Source: Mesostigma viride (taxonomy: Eukaryota; Streptophyta; Mesostigmatophyceae; Mesostigmatales; Mesostigmataceae). From it: DNA of 64,000 bases. The translations under genes were made by a program, and so were the position numbers. This document shows positions 11,789 through 22,357 of this stretch, piece after piece. The notes under the pieces are model-generated. The model saw only the letters and a program-made list of their open reading frames with translations, was not told where the DNA came from and searched no databases. Location of the stretch: positions 3,420,420-3,484,419 of the forward strand of contig RPFO01000076.1 in assembly GCA_009746045.1 (NCBI GenBank), given 5' to 3'. Each line of letters begins with the position of its first letter. Position 1 is the first letter of the stretch.

Positions 11789-12480
11789 CAGGGTCCTGTT
11801 AACCAGGGCCGCCTAGGTAACCCAGTACCCCTTGGGCAGGTCCAAGGGGCAGGTTGTGCTTCCAGCAAGGGGGGTTGGTTGGAGTCTGTTTTATGCACCT
11901 GCGTGCCCTATGCCAATAAAATCTGTTTTGATTTTTTCACACCATGGAATTTCGTGATGCCCACCTTCATAGGTGGGCAGGGGATGTATCTCACATTCTT
12001 TCCACTAGGGTTGTATGCCTTGGTGGATTGGCCTTGAGCTCAGTGGCTCAGGTGCCTCCCATTCAAGTGGAGGGTCAAAGCTCCCTTGACAGGTGGTTAC
12101 CCAGGACCCCAGTTCACTGTGGATCTCTGGGCCACCTGGCCTCACTGTTCAGTGGCAGTAAAGGCATGGGTGCTGTCATGTTGTCTAGTACAACGTGTTC
12201 AGCCCAGGTGCAGGATGCAATATTCCTGTCACCTGTCACCAGGACTTCAGCCACCACTGTGCAGGGCAGGGGTGGCTGGTCCACACACGTTGTGCAGGTG
12301 CAACGTGGCCAGGTCCAGGATGTCATAATCCTGTCACCTGTCACTAGGACTTCAGCCACCACTGTGCAGGGCAGGGGTGGCTGGTCCTCACATGTTGTGC
12401 AGGTGCAACATGGACAGTGCAGGGCGCAATAAACCTGCCTACTGTCACTTCTCAGGTTGCAGGTGACCTGAGCTCAGTTG
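11789..12480 (+). repeat. Element A 3' region or putative 3' LTR
   Basis: A purine-rich tract near 11865-11880 could be the polypurine tract. AATAAA signals occur at about 11914 and 12429. Inside, a 105-bp unit is repeated about twice (12211-12420). With no second copy in the window, its LTR status is inferred from position only. Confidence 0.5.
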
Positions 12481-13249
12481 ACTCAGCCTGGCTGGGTGTT
12501 TTTTTTTTTCTGAGCGGGCGATGATGATGGAACAACATGGAAACCTCTTAAACGGTTTACCTTGGCATTTTTTTTACAGTGGCTCTCTTGGCTGGTGATG
12601 CACTCCCTGGATAGGCAGACAGGCATAGCTATCTCCCTTGTGAGCTCGCGAGGAGGAGGAACTCCCCGGGCATGTTGAGCTAAACTTGATGCCACCAGAA
12701 GTATTGCACGAGTTCTGGGGCCCATCTTTTTCAGTCCAGATGTTGCAGTATGGGTGTCAGTTGCTCAGCACCTCAGTCAGCTTGGAGTCAGTCTCCTAGC
12801 TGGGCAGGATCAGGCTTGAAGTCGCTAGCCTTCAACCTGAAAGGAAAACATAATGGGAGTTAGATGAGATGCTTAGGCTGACACACGGATTTCCGGCCTG
12901 CGCGCCGCGTATTGCCTACCGCGGCTGAGCGGGACACCTTAGTACTGTACGGCAGGGCGTACGGTCCTGCGGTGTCATGTGGACTGACGTGTAGTGCGTG
13001 CCAGACTGTTCCTAGGCTCTAGCTTGACCCGCCAGATCCGGTGTAGCCGGGTCTGACGGGCGGAGTGTTAGCTGGATGCTAGTGACGTGGTCGCATGGCA
13101 TTGCAGTGTACAGTTGTCCACTGGTAGGCGCTGCAGGTAGCGCTGCCATAGGCATATAGGCGTAGCACTGGGGAAGTGCAGCACCCGAGTTTGCCCAGTT
13201 TCCATCCTGAGCCCTCAAGCTTTCACTACATTCCTTGTATTATTGCTAA
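12481..13249. other. Intervening DNA without a recognised gene
   Basis: A T run occurs at 12500. No coding segment with support on either strand and no repeat shared with the rest of the window was seen. Confidence 0.4.
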
Positions 13250-13477
13250 TACAATCGTCATTCTCATTTCCAGCTTTCGTCAGTTGTCCTACGTCTCACG
13301 ACGCATTCCAACTTCCACCTCCTTCATCTTGATTACAAACTTGAGCTTGAGTAGACGCCGTGCAGGAGGCAGGTCATTTACAGGTTCCACGCACTTCTTG
13401 GAGATCCAGGCCTCCCCAGATTTAATCAGACCCAGTGTGACCTGGGGACACATAATGGGAGAGGACATAAGCTTCAC
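13250..13477 (-). pseudogene. Element C RT N-terminal remnant
   Basis: A short frame contains LLKLKFVIKMKEVEVG, aligning with the RT fingers segment of element B (RLRLKFVLTYKP). Similarity ends near 13250 before any catalytic residue, so the element is truncated there. Confidence 0.65.
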
Positions 13478-14526
13478 CAGGCCTGGTAGTTGATAGGGCT
13501 GTGTCCAGCAAGTGAGTGAGGACCAATGCCCAAACTGCTTGGATGACTAGCAGCTGGCAGTATGAGGTCATCAACCAAGGGCTCCTGCCCCTGGCACACT
13601 TGCACACGCTTAACCGACCTGGTTACTGCAAGTGATAGGTGAGTGGTCCTGAAATTAATCAGTGGGACCTGACCAGCCCCTTCCTTAGTCAGGAGAGAGG
13701 ACGTGATCACTACCCCATCCTGGCATAGGAAATTCTGCCCCAGCAGAAGAGCAGGTCCCTGATAGCCCTCCAAGACACAAAAAGCAGTGTCCTGTCCAAG
13801 GATGGGAATAGATACCTCACCCAGTACCTTCACGTGTACCCCGCCACTGAAGTCAGACACAAACTGATAGCTGGGTTCAGTCATGCTGTACCCTGCTGCA
13901 GCTCTGGTCCCAATGATGGAAACCTGAGAATTAGTGTCTACCTCTAAGGCGGTGTCCAGCCCCAGATTGCCATGCCACCTGAGCTTGGCTACCTTGGGCT
14001 GCTTCTTGGCCCTTTGCAGAGCTCCAATCAATCCAGCCAAACTAGTCCCCCTGGGCTTGGTTAGAGCCTTGGGCTTGACAGTTGACTCCCCAGCTGTTGA
14101 CCTTGCAGCCTGTTCAACAAGTACCTCTGCAACCTGGCCAGGGCTGACAGATTCCCCTGCAACAGATGTGGTCGTTGCGTCAGTGATGCCACCTGGGACC
14201 TGAAAATCCTGCAGATCCTGTGAGCCTTGTGCCTGACTGCCCTCATTCATCAGGTTAGGCTTGACATATGACCAACTCAGCCGGTGTACATGCTTTGGTT
14301 CGTCCTCCATGCTGACCAAGCATGCGTGGCTAGCTTCATCAACCTGGGTTACCACCCCAGGACTCCAGCTACCACGTTTGCCATACAGGCTCGGTTCCTT
14401 CCAAGCTAATACTCTCTGACCCACTGTTGGCTCCAGCATCTTCCAACCCCGGTCCTTCTCCCTCAGCTTGGCAAAGGTGACATGTGCAGCATGTTTCCAG
14501 CCCTCCAGCCGACATGTGGGGGGCAC
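13474..14526 (-). pseudogene. Element C integrase C-terminal domain fused to DTN protease-like domain
   Basis: Residues about 35-90 form the SH3/GPY-F-like segment (LYGKRGSWSPGVVTQVD). After a Ser/Thr/Val-rich linker comes LEVDTNSQVSIIG (D197-T198-N199), then VLEGYQGPALLLGQNFL, the counterpart of the retropepsin second segment. The start of the RT connection (SLGIGPHSLAGHSPINY) matches element B. All of this is in one frame, so integrase directly precedes the protease-like domain in the polyprotein. Confidence 0.8.
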
Positions 14527-15374
14527 AGGCCATGATATAGACCCATTGGGCTGACAGCAACTCCATCATAGTAGAAATTGACCCTGCTGTTCAGCTGCTG
14601 CTCCACGTTCCTCAACCATGCACTCCTGACAAGTGCAGGTGCAGACAAGGGTACCCAGTCTTCAGAGATGATCAATTTCTTGACCTCCTGGATTGCCCTC
14701 TCTATAGCACCCTGCTGCCCATGAGCCTCCCTAGGTGTAACCAGCAACTCAGGAAGGGTGGGATCACCCTTGAGATGCTGAAACTGCATGTCCACCTGGA
14801 TCCTTGTGGTAGGAAACTTGGCTCTTACATTCTGCAGGGCAGCCAGCAAGTACCTGTTCTTCATATAAGGTAAATGCTCTAGCACCTTGTACTTTGTGTA
14901 CCTGTCCACGCACACCAACAGTTGCATGCCCCTGATGTGTTGGATATCACACTGCAGATCACCAATGCTCTGAGGTAGAGCTTTGGCATGTGATTTCCTG
15001 GGCTTGTTGGAGGACAACTGGCACTTACACCGTGAGGCAGCTTGCTGGCACGGCTTGAGAAGGGGTGCCCTGCCCATACGGAAGGCAAAGTTGTTTGACA
15101 GAGAAGTGGCATGCCCAAACATGTTGTGGATCTGGGCACCCAACTCCTGGTACACGGAGGAAGCAGTCCCTGGCACAGTCAGGACTGTGCTGTCAGGTTG
15201 TCCAGCATCACCATGCTGACTTCCATCCTGTTCTGACTCAGAGCCTGAGTCACCCTGCTCATGCCCAACACCTGGACCGCCAGCAGGGACCACATGCATA
15301 CCACCAGAGGCCTTCACACCCCTCTGTGGTTGTACATTGGTTTCTCTCAAACTGAGAGGTCCACCCTCCAGCAC
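14463..15374 (-). pseudogene. Element C integrase
   Basis: An HHCC-like zinc segment is present (HNMFGH at 83-88, then closely spaced cysteines at 109-118). The catalytic D-D-E set is D143 (LQCDIQHIRG), D195 (IQVDMQF) and E225 (GAIERAIQ). The frame is lost after MGLYHGLCPPHV. The integrase C-terminal part continues in the frame starting at 14526. Confidence 0.8.
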
Positions 15375-15573
15375 GAGGATGCATGGAGTCAGACATTCTT
15401 ACAGCTGCACCAGCTGTCAAGGACGTCTTCATAGGAACCTGTACCTCTCCAGGTGACCTGGGGCCATCCTGAACCTGGAGATCACCCTCTTGTTGCCCAG
15501 ATATAAAATCTGCATTGGAGCACCTGGCCTCCCCTTTGGGTGAATTAAGGTGTGCAGGGGTTGCCTCAGACAG

Positions 15574-16695
15574 TCACTGCTCCTTGCTGTCTTCTTGTTG
15601 ACTGCCCTTTGAAGGCTGGCCTGCCTGGGACTTGTTGTTGTTCTTGTTGTTGTTTTTGTTGTTGTTATTCTTGTTGCTGCCCTGGCCCTGGGTCTTCTTG
15701 AAGCTGGGACACTCCTTCTTGATGTGCCCCCACCCCTTGCACAGGTAGCACTGGATCTTTGACTTGCCCTGGCCACCGCCCCCGTTGTCAGATGCGTTGC
15801 CCTGCTTGGGCTGACCACCCACCCGCCTGAACACCGACTTGGAGTGTGACCTCCCGTCAGGGTCGGGTGAATGATTGGCCTTCCGCTTGTTGTGGTTGCC
15901 CCTACGCCCTCCTTGGCTTCTGCCAGCCTCAGACGATTTGGAGCCCCCCTGGGTACGCCCACCTGCCTGTGTTGCCTTCACTGCTGGCACCCCACCCTCA
16001 AACAGCTCCTCCGCTTCAAGGGCCTGCTTGATGATGACCTTGTAGGCCTTCATGGTGGAGTGAGGAGCACACATGACCTTGAGAGATCCACGTGTGGCCT
16101 TATCCAGCCCAGAGACCTTCAACCAGTTGGTCAGGGCTATACTGTCTGCCACGTTGAAACCGTGGGCCCTGCCTTCCTCAACCATTTTGCAATAGTTAAG
16201 GAAATTCTGGATGAGATCCCCCTTGACCTCCCACCCTTGATACTTGTCTTGCCAATGGATGCCGACCTTCTTGCGTTGGTCTTCAAGCAGCTCCTTCAGC
16301 TCAGCTACATAGACTGCCCAGGCCTTGTTGGCCTTCTTGCATTCCCTGGTTAGGTCCTTGATCTGATCAGTGCACTTGCCAAACGTGCTGCTGCCTATCC
16401 AGATCTGATAGTAGTTGGTACCCCCGTACAAACTAGGAAACCCTTCCAGCCCTTCTACAAACTTTTCAGCCTGCTTAGGCTTGGAGTCAGATGTCACAGG
16501 TTGTAGCTGATTTACAATTGATAAGCCCTGAGTGGTAAGGTCAAATCCATGTACAGCTTGTGTATTATTAGGGGTGTGATGTACATTGGTAATTTCCCCG
16601 GTGACACCCACGTCATCTACGTGAGCTGTCCCACTACCAGCACCACCATTATTCCCGCTGGCTGGGGCACCCTTGCTACGGCGCCCGTCTGCCAT
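15574..16695 (-). CDS. Element C gag
   Basis: An intact 373-residue frame starts MADGRRSKGAPASG. The capsid-like region (residues about 90-240) aligns by eye with element A gag. A basic linker follows, then one CCHC knuckle, CYLCKGWGHIKKEC, near residue 310. The C-terminus has an NNNK-repeat tail, an echo of the polyAsn tract in element A. It would package the element RNA. Integrase continues in a different frame after an in-frame stop. Confidence 0.8.
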   Translation of the reverse strand: MADGRRSKGAPASGNNGGAGSGTAHVDDVGVTGEITNVHHTPNNTQAVHGFDLTTQGLSIVNQLQPVTSDSKPKQAEKFVEGLEGFPSLYGGTNYYQIWIGSSTFGKCTDQIKDLTRECKKANKAWAVYVAELKELLEDQRKKVGIHWQDKYQGWEVKGDLIQNFLNYCKMVEEGRAHGFNVADSIALTNWLKVSGLDKATRGSLKVMCAPHSTMKAYKVIIKQALEAEELFEGGVPAVKATQAGGRTQGGSKSSEAGRSQGGRRGNHNKRKANHSPDPDGRSHSKSVFRRVGGQPKQGNASDNGGGGQGKSKIQCYLCKGWGHIKKECPSFKKTQGQGSNKNNNNKNNNKNNNKSQAGQPSKGSQQEDSKEQ

Positions 16696-16863
16696 GATGC
16701 ACTACAAGCTGTCCTAGAAAAACTTGAGCAAAGCTAGCAGCAAAAGAAAGTATGTACAAAACTGTCGACTATTGCCGCCTGCACCGGTGTCGCCGCCGCC
16801 CCCGCGAAATGCCGTTGAAGTGTCGACTAAATGCCGACGAGCACTGGAGAAATGGCCGACGTT

Positions 16864-17616
16864 TTAATAGTCAAGGCCACGAAAGTCACAGTACTCATAT
16901 GCAAACCGATCGGCGTCCTCCATGTCGGGCGTGATAGCCGGACCCGCACCGGTGTGGATCAACACCGGCGTATTCGCCGGGTTTTGCGTCGGAATGAAAA
17001 TCGCAACGCGCCGACGCGCGACAAGGCGAAGAGGATGCGTAAAGATGGAAAGAAGCTCCCAGCCCGCTGGGATCCACTCACGCAAAGCCGAGAGAAATGC
17101 CACCAGGTTTATGAGGACCTGGCGCTCGCGAGTGCGGACGCCGCGAGTGAGCAGCGAGAGCAACGCGATGTCTTGAAACAAATTTGTAGAGACCACAGGC
17201 GCGCCCCCCGTGCGCGTCGAGGCCCAGTTTTGTAAATTGCGCTGATACCCGGTGAGCGACGAAATGGCGTTATCCACCTCCTCAATGGCGGTGGTGACCT
17301 CGTTCACCGAACGCAGGCCTCCGCGGACCTGGACCGTAAAAGCCGAAAGAATATTTCGGATTTGGTCTAATGGACCACGAATCGCCGGCACCAGCGGCGG
17401 CAAGCGGGGGTCTGCTGGAAAATCTCCCAGCAACGGGAGCGCTGCTCGCTGTCGACGATGCAATTCGTCGAGTGAAATCGTGACCTCGTCAAGGAGAGCT
17501 TGCCACGATGCAGCAACCGGCTGCGGCTCACGCGGACGTGGAGCCGGTAATGGATCTGCCGGCGGAGCAGCTACTTCCTCATCGGTAGGAATGCGGAAGT
17601 CTTCGGAATTCGGCAT
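16864..17616 (-). CDS. Unrecognised 250-residue protein
   Basis: The ATG at 17616 (MPNSEDFRIPTDEE) is preferred over an upstream in-frame ATG at 17715, because the added residues look non-coding. The protein has a Pro-rich N-terminus. A helical stretch rich in Leu, Arg and Asn follows, with heptad-like spacing (LDEVTISLDELHRRQRAALP, then SVNEVTTAIEEVDNAISSL). The tail ends FAYEYCDFRGLDY. It looks like a structural or gag-like protein with a coiled coil, but no family is recognised. It lies on the same strand as the viroplasmin-like ORF upstream and element C gag downstream. Confidence 0.45.
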   Translation of the reverse strand: MPNSEDFRIPTDEEVAAPPADPLPAPRPREPQPVAASWQALLDEVTISLDELHRRQRAALPLLGDFPADPRLPPLVPAIRGPLDQIRNILSAFTVQVRGGLRSVNEVTTAIEEVDNAISSLTGYQRNLQNWASTRTGGAPVVSTNLFQDIALLSLLTRGVRTRERQVLINLVAFLSALREWIPAGWELLSIFTHPLRLVARRRVAIFIPTQNPANTPVLIHTGAGPAITPDMEDADRFAYEYCDFRGLDY

Positions 17617-17716
17617 GATCGTGAAAAGGCGAGTAATACGAGTTTTGAGAGGGTTGTGCAGAATTCCGCCATGGTTCTTGCAGGAAATGTTGCCTTTATT
17701 ATGAATAAGGAACACA

Positions 17717-18364
17717 GACGTAAGTCACGTCACTTCCAAGACTGCACAAAGCACAGGCGACAGGGTCGCAGTGCCAAGAGAGCGTGCACGCAAGAACTAG
17801 CGTCCCGGTGCTACCAAGTCACACATATATAGGTTGCTAGGGACGCGTCCAAGTATTCAGCTGCACTGTCACAGCTGAACTGTCAATCAATTGATTACAC
17901 AGACTCTGGCACGCCTTTGGCGCGCAGATCTATCAATTGTCCATACGGCTAGTCCTGTGGACCTATCCGTACGCTGCTCAGCATCAATTGTCTCATAGGT
18001 CCTGGCGCGCTATAGCACGCCTACCTATCAATTGACCATCAAGTCCTGTACAAGTCCTGTCAACGTCCTGCGGACTGTCAAAGTGACACTTGTACATCCT
18101 GTGTCCGTACGCGCCCACAGTGGCGCGCCGGGTACTGTCGGCACAGCCTAGGAAACGTCATAACTTTTACGTTCCTTAACCAAATGAGGCGTTCAAGGTG
18201 CCGTTGGAAAGAGCGTAACAATCTCTATCCATCTAACGTAAATCCTTTACGTTAACTGGATCCATGTTTAATTAATTAAAAAGAAAAACAATGTAAGTTG
18301 CCTTAAGAAAAGGATAGGAATCTAAATTGAAGCAATGAAGGCAAAAGGAAAAACCTTGAATGTC
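17717..18364. other. Non-coding stretch with recurrent ATCAATTG motif
   Basis: The octamer ATCAATTG occurs four times between 17880 and 18035 at intervals of about 45-50 bp, interleaved with GTCCTG repeats. It may be part of an LTR or promoter of the flanking unassigned element. No gene is seen. Confidence 0.4.
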
Positions 18365-18778
18365 TTAAGCAAAGAAAACAATTAAAATCAATCCTTTAAC
18401 CACAGTAATGGATAGGGAACCAAACTCTAAGGTGGGAGGAGTATCTGAGCTAGATGAGGGTGCAGCCCGTCTAGGGGGAGAAGAAGGAGGGGTAGCAAAG
18501 CCTAGAGATTCCACGGGAGGACGACCATGAGGAATAGAACGTACATGTAGGCCTAAATCTGATTCACTATGGTCTATAAGGAACTGCTGAGCTTCTTCAA
18601 AGGTCACAAATTTCTTATACCTAACTACGTTATATATACGGTTCTGAACTATCTTCCTAGCGTCGGACCAAGAAAGGAAAATGGCGGACCATTGAGGCGT
18701 AATCACTACGTAATATTTGGCTAAGCTATTATCGCTGGAAGAATGGGAAGGAGCAGTAAAAGCACGCCGCTGGCTCAT
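18365..18778 (-). CDS. Second RNase H1-N (viroplasmin-like) domain protein
   Basis: This 137-residue protein carries, at residues about 21-70, the pattern KYYVVITPQWSAIFLSWSDA, then RYKKFVTFEEAQQFLIDH. This is the conserved core of the RNase H1 N-terminal hybrid-binding domain. A Ser/Pro-rich tail follows and no catalytic domain is present. The protein differs strongly in sequence from the one at 4363-4701, so the two are separate members of a family. Its ATG overlaps the TGA of an upstream open frame (ATGA), which suggests coupled translation. The neighbouring RG-rich ORF is on the same strand. Confidence 0.72.
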   Translation of the reverse strand: MSQRRAFTAPSHSSSDNSLAKYYVVITPQWSAIFLSWSDARKIVQNRIYNVVRYKKFVTFEEAQQFLIDHSESDLGLHVRSIPHGRPPVESLGFATPPSSPPRRAAPSSSSDTPPTLEFGSLSITVVKGLILIVFFA

Positions 18779-18993
18779 GGTAACGCACCTGGTAGGTCTT
18801 GTGACGTCACGCTAGAAGGAGAAGGAGTAGGCGACTTAGCTGGGTTATCTGGAGCACCGAAAGCAGCACGAGGGCGGCAATAGTCCAGCGCTCGTCCTAA
18901 AATCAGCGACCCAGTATCTCTGCGGGTGCGGCCGTCCAATAAACAGCAGCACGAAGGAAAAAGGTGTAGTCTACCACGACGCTAATCGTCCCA
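18775..18993 (-). other. Open frame ending in an ATGA overlap with the viroplasmin-like ORF
   Basis: A 72-codon stretch without its own ATG reads through RRDTGSLILGRALDYCRPRA and ends ...LPGALP-stop. The stop TGA shares four bases with the start of the next ORF. It is in the same frame as the RG-rich ORF at 19162-19479 but separated from it by stops. It may be an exon or the C-terminal part of a gag-like protein. Confidence 0.4.
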
Positions 18994-19161
18994 CTATGGC
19001 CGAACCGAACAATTATCCTCTATCTACGACAGGAAGCAACCATACGCAGGAAAACAAAGCGAAGGAGCTATCTAACAAAGCGAAGGAGCTATCTATAAAA
19101 GGATTTTTCCGCTACGAGCAGGTCTAGCATCTAGGCAGAGCGTGTCCCGAACCGTGCAGCA

Positions 19162-19479
19162 CTACTCTCCCAGCTTGAAGGCGACCCGCCCATTACCTGT
19201 CAAGTAGGTGTCGTCTTCGTTTCCCTGGACGCGGAAGGGTTGTTGCAAAGGCGTATGTGACAAGGGATCGTCGTCTCGCTCTCTACCTACGAAAGTTCCT
19301 CCGGAACCATTGTTACGTCCTAAACTTCTACCACCACCTCTACCTCTACCTGGCCTAACGCTACCTAAACTAGTCAGGCCACCTCTACTCAATCCCCTAG
19401 CGAAAGACGAACGAGACGATCCAGATCTCAATGCATTCACGTTTGTATTACTATAATACGCCATAAGCCATTTACACAA
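19162..19479 (-). CDS. RG-rich small protein, left inverted-repeat copy
   Basis: A 105-residue frame starts MCKWLMAYYSN, has a Ser/Arg/Gly-rich middle (RPGRGRGGGRSLG) and an acidic C-terminus. The first 56 residues have a paralogue at 23125-23373. The two nucleotide copies differ largely at third codon positions (for example TAT/TAC, GGA/GGT, TTG/CTG), which indicates selection on the protein. RGG-type tracts usually bind RNA. A gag-like nucleocapsid role is inference. Confidence 0.6.
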   Translation of the reverse strand: MCKWLMAYYSNTNVNALRSGSSRSSFARGLSRGGLTSLGSVRPGRGRGGGRSLGRNNGSGGTFVGRERDDDPLSHTPLQQPFRVQGNEDDTYLTGNGRVAFKLGE

Positions 19480-19866
19480 ACCCGTTTACTCTAGGAATAG
19501 AGGAAGGAAACACAACTACACTGCCGTGACCCAAGCTAATATGTGTTAATTCATTTAACACACGCCGAGTGCCAACACGAGGGGTAGAACGTGCATAAAT
19601 GGTCACTAACGGTCCAGCATGCTCGGGCCGACATGGCCCTCGCCTACAGATGCACAGATGCACGCTGGTCCACTACATTCTACCCAAAGGATAAGGACCA
19701 CTACTAAAGTACGCGGCGCGACGCCCAAAAGCATCCAATGCACCACAGTACTGTTACGAGGACAACAGTGTCCCAGTACGAACTACACGTACTGACCTAG
19801 GAACGACCGAGGCAAAAGACCTAATTTACGTCCGTAACTACAACGAATTGTTACGCGACGTAACAC
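19311..19866 (-). repeat. Left arm of a 557-bp inverted repeat
   Basis: It is the reverse complement of 22735-23292, with many substitutions and small indels. It includes the start of the RG-rich ORF and about 390 bp of upstream sequence. The inner end of both arms reads GTGTTACGTCGCGTAACA. The arms point outward and are separated by about 2.87 kb. Confidence 0.85.
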
Positions 19867-21331
19867 TGGCCAGGGAGATATGCTTGAGCAAAGTTAGGGG
19901 GGTACCATGGTCCAACGGGACCGACGTGCAGGAAAAATATTGACGCGCACGGCTATGGCGGTGCAAAAACTGACTGGTACGAGAGAATGGCTTGACGTAT
20001 TGGACTCAGATTTTGTAGGCATGATCCTTAGATCCTAATTTAATATACCTAGCCATGGAAGGTTCGGAGATGCGTAGATGGGTCTCGGGGTGCTGGTCGG
20101 CGCAGCAAATGATGTTAGCGGCCAGGCAGTGATGGTGCGAGTGCTGCATGTTGCTAGGCCGAATTTTCCCAGACATCTGCGCATCGATCAATTTAGTACG
20201 TTGTTCCCAACAAGATTTATTAGCATTGGCAGCCAGTAAAGGCTCGAGGCTACGTCCATTACTCTGGCGTGCTGGCTCGCGCAAGAAAGGTAATCTGCTG
20301 TACGTACCGACCCGGTACGTTCTAGCCTCCAAGCGTGTTCTATTAGCCGTATATAGTTGTATTATCGTTTAAAGCTAATATCAGAGTTATTACCGAGGGG
20401 TTGTGATAGCCTTTTTGTTGTTTTGCTGCCTCTACGCATCGGCTTGTCATGGTTGGGGAATACCATCAGGTCAAGCAGATTTTGGACCATGTTTGGTCAC
20501 CGTTAGCTGATGCTGCGACGGAAATAGCGAGGTAACGATTGTTATCGGTCACTAATATGGTAACGTTGATTACCCAATGCTTTTCCTTGGTCAAGCACCC
20601 CGAGACAAGTTCTTTTCTGACCAGTGTTAGGCGTGGCTTCTTGTTTTGCTGGCCAACGCCCACCTTCTTGTTTTGCATCCATTGCATGTGAAAATTGTGG
20701 AGATACCCATAACCGGTTTGCATGGGAGCATTATACCAACTTATTCCTATTGGTTTATTCATTGTTTCCAAGAACATAGAGGTGTTTTGTCGTTCATTGG
20801 GTGTGTTAGTGATGTAGCTCCTTGCCACCCTTTGTACGCGCGCTTTAGGCCTTGATATGAGCCTTACACCTATTGTATAGCATGAGCTTGTGTCTTATTA
20901 TATGCTGGATATGGTGTTGGCATTGCTTTTGTGGCCATCTAGTTGTTGTTTTGTGCCACTTTGGGATAGGAAACCTATACGGCAGTTCTAGCAACCGTCC
21001 CAAAATAGCTTGCACCGTTAGAACGGTCTGAGCTATTTTGGGCTGTTTGCTACCTAGCATGTGCAGTTCTGTGACATTTCATGCTGTGAATGCATTGATG
21101 GCATGCCTGTGATCCTAATAAACTGCCTTTAAAAGGCCAGGGCCACCTGATTTGTGTAAATGGTCTATAATGCATTATATATGTCTCCAACCCCATGTGC
21201 ACCGTACCCCTCTGGGGGGGTGCTATTTATAGTATGCATGGGGCATGGATATGTGACCAACCACATTACCCCAACTTTATTCAACATAAAAGCATGCTTG
21301 GTTCCAAGGGTGGGCCAGAAAATGTTATTAG
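19867..21331. other. Inverted-repeat spacer, left part
   Basis: AT-richer DNA without a convincing gene. A 120-residue open frame at 20466-20828 on the minus strand has no recognisable motif. It contains the hairpin listed separately. Confidence 0.4.
20989..21052. other. 64-nt imperfect hairpin
   Basis: Nested complementary blocks occur in order: TAGCAA with TTGCTA, CCCAAAATAGCT with AGCTATTTTGGG, and ACCGTT with AACGGT, closed by a two-base loop (AG). Unpaired internal loops are only 3-4 bases. It resembles a small-RNA precursor or a transposon palindrome. Confidence 0.6.
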
Positions 21332-22357
21332 GCTAGATACTCTCAGGCGCACAACGATACCCAAACTCAGTCCGTTCTGGTGGTTCCAGTCCAGACGGTT
21401 GAAGAGTTAAGGGAGTTGTCCCAGGGCGACCGGGAACGTGCCCCCTCTGTGGTGCATGCTACGCCGGAGTCGCGAGATTCGCCCGTTCCTGGGTATGGGA
21501 TGTCTGCGCTCGCGTGCCGACAGTGTGACCTCCCGCGCGTCGCTCCGGAGCTTTCCATTTCACCCATGTCCTATGGGTTTTCCCAGGTGTGTCGGGCGCC
21601 GCGGGACCGTAACCTACCCATTGATACTGATCGGCCTCCTTTTGACATGGTTATTGTAGCAGATCCTGTGTTCCAAAGTGAGATCCTGGTTCGTCGAGTC
21701 CTGTATCGCTGGGCGAGGCGTCATAACGACTTGGACACCTACGGTGGTTACCAGTGGGCTTACCCTCCGCCTCTGGGCATTATGGCCTCAGATGCCCTTA
21801 CGGTCGAGTACCCTGCCGCGCCTGGTGCTACGTATGGTGCGGTGCACCTGCAGCCCCTCCTGGAGTGGGATGCCCGTCGCCCAGTGCCACTTCCGGGCCA
21901 GGGCCTGGATTCCCGTGGCCATCCTCCCCCTCGGGCTAGCGACTATCTAGAGACGTTTGGGTCGCGACAGTGCGCTCGTCGGTGGCGCACACGTGAGATT
22001 CGGCATATCAGGTTGTGGCCGGCTAATGTGGAGCCTCTGCTAGATCTGTTCTTCCCGACGGGTCTGCGTCATCGGATCCGGTACCATCGCCTACTCCTTC
22101 GGGCTCTCTGTTTGATCGCGGTAGAGCCTTTTCTACGCCTCTTTGCCTGTGGCTTCTTAGACTGGGCCCGGGGCCAGGTGGTCCTAACGCAGCATAGGTA
22201 TTACTGGGCCTTTCTGGGCCTTTTTCCTGATGGCGTGTGGGCCGATGTTTTCCTCACTGTAGATAGGCATGATAACGCGGACAACGTGGCCCACTACCAT
22301 GCGTATCTGGATGTCCTGCTGGCCTCGCGTGGTACCTACCAGACTGAGGGCAACTAG
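21332..22357 (+). CDS. Unrecognised ORF in the inverted-repeat spacer
   Basis: The frame is open from 21332. The first ATG is at 21500 (MSALACRQCDLPR), giving 285 residues; a GTG start at 21380 would give 325. The sequence is rich in Arg, Trp, Tyr and Pro with a mixed hydrophobic pattern (LVRRVLYRWARRHNDLDTYG, then HRYYWAFLGLFPDGVWADVF), which looks like a folded globular protein. No family is recognised. Its location between inverted arms suggests it belongs to the same mobile unit. Confidence 0.5.
   Translation, partial: ARYSQAHNDTQTQSVLVVPVQTVEELRELSQGDRERAPSVVHATPESRDSPVPGYGMSALACRQCDLPRVAPELSISPMSYGFSQVCRAPRDRNLPIDTDRPPFDMVIVADPVFQSEILVRRVLYRWARRHNDLDTYGGYQWAYPPPLGIMASDALTVEYPAAPGATYGAVHLQPLLEWDARRPVPLPGQGLDSRGHPPPRASDYLETFGSRQCARRWRTREIRHIRLWPANVEPLLDLFFPTGLRHRIRYHRLLLRALCLIAVEPFLRLFACGFLDWARGQVVLTQHRYYWAFLGLFPDGVWADVFLTVDRHDNADNVAHYHAYLDVLLASRGTYQTEGN

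Larger units (their letters stand above)
13250..16695 (-). mobile_element. Copia-like retrotransposon C, 3'-truncated
   Basis: The minus-strand order is gag (16695-15574), integrase (15374-14530), GPY/F-like and protease-like domains in one continuous frame (14526-13474), then the first part of RT (to about 13250). The rest of RT and RNase H is missing. No LTR was recognised. This copy is the clearest evidence that the protease-like domain is fused downstream of integrase, because no frame change separates the two. Confidence 0.85.
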
